Assembly: GCA_004001285.1 (NCBI GenBank) | Contig: AP018697.1 | Coordinates: 1,054,001 to 1,118,000 of the forward strand | From: Arthrobacter sp. MN05-02 | GTDB taxonomy: Bacteria > Actinomycetota > Actinomycetes > Actinomycetales > Micrococcaceae | Direction: 5' to 3' | Length of the DNA stretch: 64,000 nt | Shown here: positions 54,628-64,000 of the stretch, in pieces | Layout: every line of letters starts with the position of its first letter | Position numbering within the stretch: position 1 is the stretch's first letter | Program-made: the position numbers and the translations under genes | The notes under the pieces: generated by a model | The model's database searches: none | What the model was told of the DNA's origin: nothing | Seen by the model: the letters and a program-made list of their open reading frames with translations, nothing else

Positions 54628-55858
54628 GGCGAAGGTCCGCACAGCGAGCGCCGTCCTCATCTGGATCGTCCTGATCGTCAGTGTCACCGCATGGCGGAAG
54701 GGGGTCTACTTCGAGGGGTCCTTCGACAGCGTCGTCATCGCCAAGGCAGCACTCCAGGGCGCGGCCCTCGCGATGGCGCTGCTCCTGAAACGCGCGTCAC
54801 CCGTGGCTCACCCCGTCGCCGGGGGACCGCTGCTGGCGGTCCTCGCCGTGCTGGCGGTGTCGATGATCGGGGCGCTCGAGGCCGGGGGCACGACCGCTTC
54901 CGCGGTCCTTGCCGTGCGGATCGTGCTCCTCGCGGTCACCATGGTGCTGATGGTGTCGGCCTTCCCGCGGGAAGAGGTGCTCACGCACCTGGTCGTCGCC
55001 ATCGGGATCGTCGGAGCGGTCCTCGCCATCACCGGTGTCGGTACCATCGGGTCCGGCGGGCGCCTGGAGGGCACACTCCTCCCGATCAGCCCGAACGGCC
55101 TCATCGTCCTCTGCGCCATCCCCGCGCTCGCCGCGATCCAGCGGGTCATCTCCGGGCGTGCCACGGTGGGGGCCGTCGTCGCGGCGTGCTTCTTCACGCT
55201 CGCCTGTGTCGCGACCCAGTCCCGAACGGCGCTGCTCGGCCTGGCGATAGCCTGCGTCGTCCTCATCGTGAGCGTCCGTACCATCCAGCGGTACGTCGCC
55301 GTCGTCCTCGCCGCGGCCGTTCCGGCGCTGTTCGCGGTCGCCGTGTACACCACCTTCTTCGGCTCGCTGCTCAACAGGAAGGGAAGCGTGTCCCTCTTCA
55401 CGCTCAACTCGCGCACGATCGCCTGGCAGGTGGTGCTGCAGACTCCCTTCGAGTCCCTCCAGAAGTGGGTCGGAGCAGGACTGTCGGTGAAGACCGTGCA
55501 CGTGCAGGGCCAGTACTGGAACGATCAGGTCCTGGACTCCAGCTGGATCTCCGCCCTGGCCCAGACGGGACTCGTGGGCACGGCTGTCCTCGCCGTCCTC
55601 GTCACCGTGGTCCTGGTCGTCAACATCAGGGGCGGACGGAGGAACGCCCTGCCCGTCGCACTCCTCGTCTTCATCCTCATCCGGTCGTTCCTGGAGACGG
55701 GACTGCTCGACGCCAGCGTCACCTTCATGGTCTTCATCGCTCTCGCATCGATGTTCGTCCCGCGGCCGGGCGGGAGTACGGAGGGCGAGCAGTCGCCGGG
55801 GATCGCCGCAGTTCCACGGGCATCAGTCGTCGACAGGTCCTACCAGCAGACTTCCTGA
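54620..55858 (+). CDS. O-antigen ligase/Wzy-like polymerase
   Basis: A 412-residue membrane protein with about 11 helices and a large extracytoplasmic loop between about residues 240 and 310 (FTLNSRTIAWQVVLQTPFES), the layout of Wzy/WaaL proteins that join undecaprenyl-linked repeat units. It starts at GTG 54620 within the end of the wzz-like gene. Its last 36 bases overlap the end of the convergent beta-helix lipoprotein gene. Confidence 0.87.
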   Translation: MREAKVRTASAVLIWIVLIVSVTAWRKGVYFEGSFDSVVIAKAALQGAALAMALLLKRASPVAHPVAGGPLLAVLAVLAVSMIGALEAGGTTASAVLAVRIVLLAVTMVLMVSAFPREEVLTHLVVAIGIVGAVLAITGVGTIGSGGRLEGTLLPISPNGLIVLCAIPALAAIQRVISGRATVGAVVAACFFTLACVATQSRTALLGLAIACVVLIVSVRTIQRYVAVVLAAAVPALFAVAVYTTFFGSLLNRKGSVSLFTLNSRTIAWQVVLQTPFESLQKWVGAGLSVKTVHVQGQYWNDQVLDSSWISALAQTGLVGTAVLAVLVTVVLVVNIRGGRRNALPVALLVFILIRSFLETGLLDASVTFMVFIALASMFVPRPGGSTEGEQSPGIAAVPRASVVDRSYQQTS

Positions 55859-57763
55859 GGGGACGCGGAGCAGACCCGCGATCCGATCGGGGAGTGGCTG
55901 GGCGACGACGGCCGACCGCACGGTGTCGCTCACGCGGAACGTCATCGAGTCAGCGATGGCGTCGCCGGTGAGTTCCATGTCGTGTTTCGCCTGTCCGGTC
56001 GCGTTCCTGAACCGGCCGAGCGTGGTGAAGACGGCCGGGTCGTCATTGCCGCGGGACCAGATCACGAGCCACGCCGGACTCGACCCCGAGGATCGGTGGA
56101 AGACGTTGCCCGATGTCGTCACCTCCATCTCTTCGGCCGTCAGCTGGTGCGCATAGTCCTCGACGCACAGCAGGCAGTTGGCCGTGGTGCCCGTGATCAC
56201 GTTGTTCCGGACGGCGATCGGTCCGTTGATCCACGTCATCGACGGATCGGGGAACGCCTGGCGCGGGTCGTGCCCGGGTGTGCTGCGGTCCGAGGCACGC
56301 CGTGCGTCCTGGACGATGTTGATGGGACGCCCGTTGCCGATGAACGAGTTGTTCCAGACCTCGACGTCGCTGGTGTTGTTGATCTTCAGGCCATGCCCCT
56401 CGTTGCGGGCGATGACGTTGTTGGCGAGGACGGCACGGGCGGAGATCTCGACGGACAGACCGTGCCCCCTGTTGCCCACGATCTCGTTCCCCGACGCCGT
56501 GAGGTCGAACACCGATTCGTCGAACCAGAGTCCCGTACCGTCATTGGCCGAGAAGATGCTGTCCTGGACCTGCACCGTCCGGGTCCGGCCGATCTTGACG
56601 CCGCCGGCGGCCGGCGAATGATTGAAGCCCTCGGTGTTGTTGTCCGTCACCTTGAGATTGGTCGCCGACAATCCGTCCGCATAGGTCGCGGACGCACCGA
56701 GCATGCCGTTCTGCGTGAGCGTGATGCCCTCGAGACGGGCGTCCGTGCCGGACACCGCGAGTCCGGTCGTGGACGTCTGCTCGATGACGACGTTCTCGAC
56801 CGAGATGTCACTGCTCTCGAGGGTCACCGCGGCCATGTGCGGTACGGACTGGGAGAAGCGGCGGACACCGATGCCCTTGATCGCCGACCCGGCGGACTGG
56901 ATGGAGATCGCCTTGGCGAGGGAACTCGCTCGGACATCCTTGCCGGCCGGGTCCGAGCCGAGGAACAGCCGGTCACCGTCGTAGTCGACGTAGAAGGAGT
57001 CGGGTGTCAGTTCGCCGAGGAACCCCACCTGGCGCTGCGCCGTACCGTCGATCCACACCTGGTCCGGATGGGACGCCATGGGATACTCGGGATCGACGAA
57101 CGTCCAGCCCGGCGTCGTACCGTCCTCGTTGCCCCACGAATACGTCGGACTCGCGTCGAACTCGGCCGTCCACCCGTCCGCCACGAACGCCGCTCCGTCC
57201 GGCTCGAAGTCGAACACCGGGACACTCCCGTCGAGCCACACCTCTTCCTGGGGAAAGGCCTGGAGGGTGATCTGCTTCGTCGTGGGGATCTTCACCGACT
57301 CGGGGTACACGCCGCCCCTGAGGACGATGGTCTGCCCGCTGCGAGCCTCGGAGATGGCGGCCTTGATCGTCTTCAGCGGCGCGTCCTGTGTCCCGCGGGC
57401 GTCGTCGTTGCCGTTGCCGGCGACGAAGAGTGCATCCTCGGGCACGGCGTAGGAGGTCGTGCCCACAGGTGCGGCGCCCGCCGTCGAGTGATCCTCGACC
57501 ACCGCGGATGCCGCCGCGACTGCAGGCGTCGATGCGGCGGGCCGGTCCCCGAGCGACTGCGCGAAGAAACTGTCGGATCGGACTACCGTCCGCGTGGCCG
57601 ACGAGGAGGCGTTGCCACCCGCCGCACCGGCGACGACCGGGCCCGTTCCCGACGGGTGCTGCGCGGACGGCACCACGCACGCCGACACCAGCACGATCGA
57701 ACCGAGAGCGACGGCCCGGTACCTGAGCCGTCGGCCGCGGAGTGGGCCATTCTGCTCCATCAT
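55823..57763 (-). CDS. Parallel beta-helix lipoprotein, polysaccharide lyase-like
   Basis: A 646-residue lipoprotein with lipobox LVSAC (Cys29), an Ala/Ser/Thr linker to about residue 105, and a large right-handed beta-helix. It begins with AGNGNDDARGTQDAPLKTI and the classic GGVYPESVKI, followed by repeat units such as NEIVGNRGHGLSVEIS and NNVIARNEGHGLKINN. The ATG at 57763 follows GAGGGAATTG. It is convergent with wzy and shares 36 bases with it. It probably acts on the polymer at the cell surface; the specificity is unknown. Confidence 0.87.
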   Translation of the reverse strand: MMEQNGPLRGRRLRYRAVALGSIVLVSACVVPSAQHPSGTGPVVAGAAGGNASSSATRTVVRSDSFFAQSLGDRPAASTPAVAAASAVVEDHSTAGAAPVGTTSYAVPEDALFVAGNGNDDARGTQDAPLKTIKAAISEARSGQTIVLRGGVYPESVKIPTTKQITLQAFPQEEVWLDGSVPVFDFEPDGAAFVADGWTAEFDASPTYSWGNEDGTTPGWTFVDPEYPMASHPDQVWIDGTAQRQVGFLGELTPDSFYVDYDGDRLFLGSDPAGKDVRASSLAKAISIQSAGSAIKGIGVRRFSQSVPHMAAVTLESSDISVENVVIEQTSTTGLAVSGTDARLEGITLTQNGMLGASATYADGLSATNLKVTDNNTEGFNHSPAAGGVKIGRTRTVQVQDSIFSANDGTGLWFDESVFDLTASGNEIVGNRGHGLSVEISARAVLANNVIARNEGHGLKINNTSDVEVWNNSFIGNGRPINIVQDARRASDRSTPGHDPRQAFPDPSMTWINGPIAVRNNVITGTTANCLLCVEDYAHQLTAEEMEVTTSGNVFHRSSGSSPAWLVIWSRGNDDPAVFTTLGRFRNATGQAKHDMELTGDAIADSMTFRVSDTVRSAVVAQPLPDRIAGLLRVPSGSLLVGPVDD

Positions 57764-58003
57764 CAATTCCCTCTTGGCATCCGACGTGACGGCATGGAAC
57801 GGACCGGAGCCGATGTGACCGCCGCCACCCCAGCCTAACCCGAGGAGCGGTCCAAGGGAACGCGGAGCCGGGCTTCCCTGCAGCTCGCCTCCGGGAGGAA
57901 TCCCTGTCCGCGCCGGTCCGTCGGATTATCATGAGGACCACCGGCCGAGGGACCCGTTCCCGACGGCGCCGGGTCCTCCTCGACACTGCTAGCGAAGGCT
58001 CCC
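57764..58003. promoter_or_regulatory. Divergent promoter region between beta-helix and GT4 genes
   Basis: A 240-base interval between divergent genes. A -10-like TTATCAT lies at 57926-57932 for the plus strand. No CTACTCGTG box and no UGAGACC hairpin was seen. Confidence 0.3.
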
Positions 58004-59151
58004 ATGGACTTGACCGGACAGAAGATCGTCATCGCTCATCCCTCGGCGGACCTCTACGGCTCGGACAGGATGATGCTCGAGACCCTCGAGGGGCTGTCCG
58101 GCTCGGGCGCGGACGTCGTCGTCGTCGTGCCGAACGACGGACCGCTCCTGGCCCGTGTCAGCGCTGACCACACGGTCCCGGTGATCGTGCCGAGCCTCGT
58201 GTTGCGGAAGAGTCTCCTCTCCGCGAAGGGGTCCTGTCGCTGGTCGCGAGAAGTGCGCAGTCCGTCGTCCGGATCTCCGTGTTCCTCGCCCGGAACCGCC
58301 CGGACATCGTCTATGTGAGCACGCTCAGCATTCCCTGGTGGCCCATCATCGCGCGGGTGGCCGGATGCCGGGTGCTGGTCCACATCCACGAGGCGGAAGG
58401 CCATGTGCGCCCGATCATCCGGCACCTCCTGGCCCTGCCGCTCCTCTTCTCGTCGGACCTGATCGCCAACAGCCGGTACACCGTGAAGGTCCTGAGCCAG
58501 TCCCTGCCGCGGACGGCCGCCCGGGCGCAGGTCGTGTACAACGGGGTCGCCGGACCCGCGTCCGTGACACCGCCCCGGGCGGAGCTCTCCGACCCTGTCC
58601 GGCTCATCTACTTCGGCCGGATCTCGCACCGCAAGGGCGTGGACGTCGCGATCGACGCCGTGGCCGAACTGAAACGCAGAGGGCGGGTGGCCCGCCTGGA
58701 CGTCGTGGGAGCAGTGTTCGGCGGCAACGAGGACTACGCACAGGGCCTCACGGACAGGATCCGGCGCAGGGGACTGCAGGACTCCGTGCGGATGGTCGGC
58801 TTCCGCGAGGACGTCTGGGCATCGCTCGACGACGCGGACATCGTCCTGATCCCGGCGCGGCTCGACGAGTCGTTCGGGAACACCGTGGTCGAGGCCATGC
58901 TCGCGGCCCGTCCCGCTGTCGTCTCCGCGATGCCCGGTCTGCTCGAAGCAGGGAACGGTTTCGGCAGCGTCCATTTCGTGGAACCGGACGACGTCGGTCA
59001 GCTCGCGTCGGCCATCGAGGTGATCGTGGACGACTGGTCCCGCTGGAGCGGGCTCGCCGTCCAGGACCGGCTCCGCGCGCGGGAGCACCACGCGCCGAGC
59101 AGGTATCGGGACGAGGTCGTCGCATCGATCGCGGAGTCGAGGGAACCCTGA
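58004..59151 (+). CDS. GT4 glycosyltransferase, frameshifted as given
   Basis: About 382 residues after correction. The N-terminal half (KIVIAHPSADLYGSDRMMLE) is read in one frame to about 58225; the rest (VLSLVARSAQSVVRISVFL onward) is in another. One missing G in the run at 58228-58231 explains this. The C-terminal half has YFGRISHRKGVDVAIDAV and ARLDESFGNTVVEAMLA with the E-x7-E-type nucleotide-sugar motif of GT4. The ATG follows GCGAAGGCTCCC. It ends the second polysaccharide locus. The sugar is unknown. Confidence 0.82.
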
Positions 59152-59279
59152 TGCCGCTCGGGCCGGGAACTCCTTAGTTAGGTAGCACTGGGATGCCCCA
59201 TCGGGCCCTGAGTGGCACGATTAGGGCAGAGAATCCTTGCGTAATTGCCGCAGGGGATACCCGATCCGAGGAGCTCGAA

Positions 59280-60591
<1,312 letters not shown>

Positions 60592-61044
60592 ATGAGTACC
60601 GGCCTCGAACAGCTGTACCAGCAGATCATCCTCGACCACGCGAAGGCGCGGCACGGTTCCCCGCTCCGCGAGTACGACGGCGCGGGCCGGTCGGGCGAAT
60701 CCCACCAGCTGAACCCCGTGTGCGGTGACGAGATCACCCTCCGTGCGGGAGTGGCCGACGGCACGGTGACGTCCGTGAGCTGGGACGGAGCCGGCTGCGC
60801 CATCTCCATGGCCTCGGCCTCCGTCCTCACCGACCTGGTGCAGGGACTGCCGCGGGACGAGGTGATCTCCCTCGTGGACTCGTTCCGCGAGGTGATGCGC
60901 TCACGCGGCCGGATCGAGGCCGACGAGGAGGTGCTCGGCGACGCCGCGGCATTCTCCGGCGTCTCCCGCTTCCCTGCGAGGGTCAAGTGCGCCATGCTCG
61001 CGTGGGTCGCCCTCGAGGAATCGCTCCTGGCCGCCAACGCCTAG
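60592..61044 (+). CDS. sufU: SufU-type sulfur-transfer/scaffold protein
   Basis: A 150-residue protein of the IscU/SufU family, the partner that takes persulfide sulfur from SufS through a zinc-bound site. Seen here: QIILDHAKARHGSP, then Cys44 and Asp46 in NPVCGDE, Cys69 in AGCAIS, and Cys133 in VKCAML. The ATG directly follows the sufS stop. Its stop codon overlaps that of the convergent kinase gene. Confidence 0.95.
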   Translation: MSTGLEQLYQQIILDHAKARHGSPLREYDGAGRSGESHQLNPVCGDEITLRAGVADGTVTSVSWDGAGCAISMASASVLTDLVQGLPRDEVISLVDSFREVMRSRGRIEADEEVLGDAAAFSGVSRFPARVKCAMLAWVALEESLLAANA

Positions 61045-62738
61045 CCCGCGCTTCCGGCCGTTCCCGGGCCGGATTGGGGCAGGAGCATCGTGAAGCACGT
61101 GCCCTGCCCGGGTTCGCTCGTGACGGTGATCGAGCCGCCGTGCTCGCTGACGATGCTCTTGGTGATCAGCAGGCCGAGTCCCACGCCCGGCACCGCCGTG
61201 GTGCGGACCGAGGGCGAGCGGAAGAAACGGTCGAACACCTGGTGCAGCTCCGCGGACTCGATCCCGATGCCCGTGTCCGCGACCTCCACCCGCAGGCCGC
61301 CGTCGTCCAGCGACGCGTCCAGCGTGATGCTGCCGCCCCGCCTGTTGTACTTGATGGCGTTGGTGAGCAGATTGTCCACCGCCTGGGCGAGCCGGATGGG
61401 ATCCACCACGGCCCGGAGTGACGACGGCGCACGGTTGACGAGGTGCAGTCCCGCGCGGGAGGCGCGCACATGGGCGGACGACGCCGCCTCGGCGAGGGTC
61501 CTGCCGACGTCGGTCGTCACGGGATGGACCTCGAAGGTGCCCGCGTTGATGGCCAGCAGGTCCTCGACCAGCTGCTCCAGCCGCACGGCATTGCGCCGCG
61601 CCACCTCGATGTACCCGGTGACGTCCTCCGGCAGGGACTCGCCGAGTTCGAGGCTCAGCTCGAGGTACCCGAGGATGGAGGTCAGTGGAGTCCGGAACTC
61701 GTGCGAGACGTTCGAGAGGAAGTCGTCCTTCGCCTGGAGCGCGAGCACCAGTTCCGTCACGTCGTTGAAGGACACCACCGTGCCCGCGAACGTGCCGTCG
61801 TCGTCGTGCATCGAGTGCGAGAAGATGCTGAGGGCCCGCTGGGAGCGGGGAGGACCCACCCAGACCTGCACGGATTCGAGGTCCTCGCCCCTGATGGCGC
61901 GGGCCACGGGACGGTCCTCGGGCGGGATGGGCGTCACGCGGTCCGGACCGAAGATGAGCAGCTCCGCCTCGTTCGGATCGTCGTTGCCGTCCGGGGCCGC
62001 CCCGGAGTGGGCTTCCCGCTGCCGGGCGTTCATGAGGATGTCGTGACCGTCCGCATCCACGGCGAGGAGTCCCACGCTGACGGTGTCCAGCACGGTTCCC
62101 AGTAGGCGCTCACGCCGCCGGCCCGCCTCCACGCTCTCGCGCAACGCCGCCTGCGATGCGCGCAGTGCTTCCTGCCGCCGCCGGTTGTCCTTCGTGAGCG
62201 CACTGACGAACAGGGCCAGTCCCGTGAGCATGATGGGCAGCAGGATCGGCTGGATGAAGGAGTCGATGGTCACCGGCTCGGCGTGGAGCAGCAGAGGGAG
62301 CCAGACGATCGCGAGGGAGGCGACGACGGTCACCGCGGCGGCCGTGCTGGTCCGTACCCGGGAGGCCGCGATCCAGACCACGGGGAAGGCTGCCAGCAGT
62401 CCCACGCCGGACAGGCTCTCGCCGGCCGCTGCACGCGCGAGCCCGACGGCCACGAAGTCCGTCAGGGGGACGAGGATGACCCATCTGTTCGGGATGCGGA
62501 ACCAGGGCATCACACAGCAGAGCACCAGGACGAGCACGTTGAGCGCCCACCCGGCGAGGAAGGCCTCGGCCGAGGCGAGATCGTCCCGCTCGAGGAGTCC
62601 CAGCGCCACGCAGAGCGTGAACGTGACGGTCAGCGCGAGTTCGCTCAGGATGATGCGCCGGCCGTGCCGCCTCCGCACCGTGGCCCGGCCCGACTCCGTC
62701 AGGTCCACGCCCTGGGCTGCCTCCCCCCGATCGGCCAT
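61041..62738 (-). CDS. Sensor histidine kinase
   Basis: A 565-residue membrane kinase. Six hydrophobic segments span about residues 28-195, followed by a PAS-like domain (GTVLDTVSVGLLAVDADG, about 215-325), the H-box NVSHEFRTPLTSILG with phospho-acceptor His346, an N-box (NLLTNAIKYN), DTGIGIES and GVGLGLLITKSIVSEHGG. No response regulator gene is adjacent in the window, so its partner is elsewhere. The stop shares three bases with the sufU stop on the other strand. The signal sensed is unknown. Confidence 0.93.
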   Translation of the reverse strand: MADRGEAAQGVDLTESGRATVRRRHGRRIILSELALTVTFTLCVALGLLERDDLASAEAFLAGWALNVLVLVLCCVMPWFRIPNRWVILVPLTDFVAVGLARAAAGESLSGVGLLAAFPVVWIAASRVRTSTAAAVTVVASLAIVWLPLLLHAEPVTIDSFIQPILLPIMLTGLALFVSALTKDNRRRQEALRASQAALRESVEAGRRRERLLGTVLDTVSVGLLAVDADGHDILMNARQREAHSGAAPDGNDDPNEAELLIFGPDRVTPIPPEDRPVARAIRGEDLESVQVWVGPPRSQRALSIFSHSMHDDDGTFAGTVVSFNDVTELVLALQAKDDFLSNVSHEFRTPLTSILGYLELSLELGESLPEDVTGYIEVARRNAVRLEQLVEDLLAINAGTFEVHPVTTDVGRTLAEAASSAHVRASRAGLHLVNRAPSSLRAVVDPIRLAQAVDNLLTNAIKYNRRGGSITLDASLDDGGLRVEVADTGIGIESAELHQVFDRFFRSPSVRTTAVPGVGLGLLITKSIVSEHGGSITVTSEPGQGTCFTMLLPQSGPGTAGSAG

Positions 62739-62747
62739 GGCGGGACC

Positions 62748-64000
62748 CTAGTCCTCGCGGTCCTCGAAGACATCGGGGATGCCGTCGTTGTCGGTGTCGG
62801 TCTTCTCTTCCTCGCTCATGCGGCGGTAGTGCTTGTTACGGGCCCGCAGCACCACGCTGGAGAGCAGGGCCGCGGTGAGGGACGCCGTGAGGATGGCGAC
62901 CTTCGCATGGTCGTCGTGCTCGCTGCCGGCGCCGAAGCTGAGGTCGTTGACGAGCAGGGAGACGGTGAAGCCCACGCCCGCGAGGAGCCCGACACCGAGC
63001 AGGTCCCACCAGCTCAGGCCCGGGTCGAGGTTCGCCCTGGTGGTCTTGGTGACGAGGAACGTGGTCAGCATGATCCCGACGGGCTTGCCCAGGACCAGGC
63101 CCAGGACGATGCCGATGAGGACCGGGTCGGTGAGGGCCGACGCGAAACCCTCCGCCCCGCCGATCGCGACACCGGCCGAGAAGAACGCGAAGACCGGAAC
63201 GGCGAAACCGGTGGACAGGGGGCGGAAGCGGTGCTCGAGGACCTCGGCGAGTCCGGGCTTGCCGGGCCGGGGCAGGGCCGGCTTCCCGCCGGACTTCCGC
63301 AGCACGGGAACGCAGAAACCGAGCAGCACCCCGGCGACGGTGGCGTGGACGCCGGAGGCATGCATGAGGGCCCAGGTGATGATGCCCAGCGGCAGCAGGA
63401 TCAGCCACGGGCCACGCGTGGTGCTGCCGAAGAACTTCGGCCTGCGCTGGGCGAGGAGCGCGAACAGTCCCAGGGGGAGGACCATCCACAGCAAAAAGGT
63501 CAGGTGCACGTCCTCGGAGTAGAAGAACGCGATGATCGCGATCGCGATGAGGTCGTCGACGACGGCGAGGGTCAGCAGGAAGATCCGCAGGGCGCCGGGC
63601 AGGTGCGAGCTGATGACGGCCAGGACGGCCAGGGCGAAGGCGATGTCCGTCGCGGTGGGGATGGCCCAGCCGCGCAGGGTGTCCGGTGAGGACAGGTTCA
63701 CGACCGTGTAGACGAGGGCGGGGACGACGACGCCGCCGAACGCCGCCGCCACGGGCACGATCGCGCGGCTGATCCGGCGCAGGTCACCCGCCACGAATTC
63801 GCGTTTGAGTTCGAGTCCGGTGAGGAAGAAGAACACGGCCAGGAGGCCGTCCGAGGCCCAGGCGCCGACGGACAGCTCCAGGTGCCACGGCTCGTAGCCG
63901 AACTCGAAATCCCGGACGGCGAAGTACGACTCCCGAGAACGGGGAGTTGGCCCAGATGATGGCGATGGCACTCGCGATCAGCAGCAGGATCCCGCCGACC
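62748..64000 (-). CDS. nhaA: Na+/H+ antiporter NhaA, 5' end missing, frameshifted as given
   Basis: A membrane antiporter exchanging Na+ for H+. Seen here: [22 protein letters not shown] near the N-terminus, [19 protein letters not shown] with the paired transport motif, and [15 protein letters not shown] with the two essential Asp. The frame breaks at the CCC of 63932-63934 (plus-strand numbering), where one extra base separates IIWANSPFS from [11 protein letters not shown]. The remaining N-terminus runs off the window. The C-terminal tail is unusual: [19 protein letters not shown] resembles a thrombospondin type 3 calcium motif. Confidence 0.9.

Overview
The window is about 64 kb of very GC-rich chromosomal DNA from an actinobacterium, most likely a Micrococcaceae member of the Arthrobacter type. 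This rests on codon usage, the housekeeping order tatD-rsmA-ispE-ABC-F and tRNA-Gln(TTG)-glmU-prs-(LuxR genes)-rplY-pth, and NarL/LuxR regulators of the large STAND-ATPase (LAL) kind. No rRNA, CRISPR array, transposase or phage gene was seen. The taxonomic placement is an inference.

Layout. 1-5821: tatD (5' end missing), rsmA, ispE, an ABC-F ATPase and a secreted GH26-type glycosidase. 6367-14986: a compact polyuronate-type exopolysaccharide cluster with a processive GT2 synthase, a membrane-anchored parallel beta-helix protein, two related secreted beta-helix proteins, a UDP-glucose/GDP-mannose 6-dehydrogenase and a FemAB/GNAT-like acyltransferase. 15265-24241: an IniBAC-like envelope module with a membrane-anchored Hsp70-like ATPase, a LuxR regulator, an IniB-type protein with long Asp-Asn-Ser repeats, and two dynamin-like GTPases. 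24265-27608: a small membrane protein, tRNA-Gln, glmU and prs. 27865-41218: four large LuxR/LAL regulators in two translationally coupled pairs, separated by an apparent small RNA gene, a VanZ-like gene, rplY and pth. 41678-59151: a second exopolysaccharide locus with an initiating phosphoglycosyltransferase, TagD-like cytidylyltransferase, GT4 enzymes, Wzx, a 1815-residue PKD/LamG surface protein, a CDP-alcohol phosphotransferase, Wzz, Wzy and a beta-helix lipoprotein. 59280-64000: sufS, sufU, a sensor histidine kinase and nhaA (5' end missing).

Regulatory signals. Two sets of intergenic signals seem to link these blocks. First, four promoters carry a CTACTCGTG-like box 19-20 bp upstream of a TANNNT -10 hexamer. 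They precede the first LuxR gene, the small RNA, the second exopolysaccharide operon and the lipoprotein/Wzx operon. Second, a stem-loop with a conserved UGAGACC loop recurs in the rsmA leader, the small RNA and the exopolysaccharide leader. Its stems differ in sequence but keep pairing. The exact complement, GGUCUCA, sits at or beside the translation starts of the first LuxR gene, the Hsp70 gene, the lipoprotein gene and one beta-helix gene, and in the loop of the iniB terminator. Together they suggest an undescribed LuxR-plus-RNA circuit controlling cell-surface polymers. This is a hypothesis read from the sequence by eye.

Quality note. Seven genes, including sufS and nhaA, carry single-base frameshifts, mostly in short homopolymer runs. 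These look like consensus errors rather than real pseudogenes.
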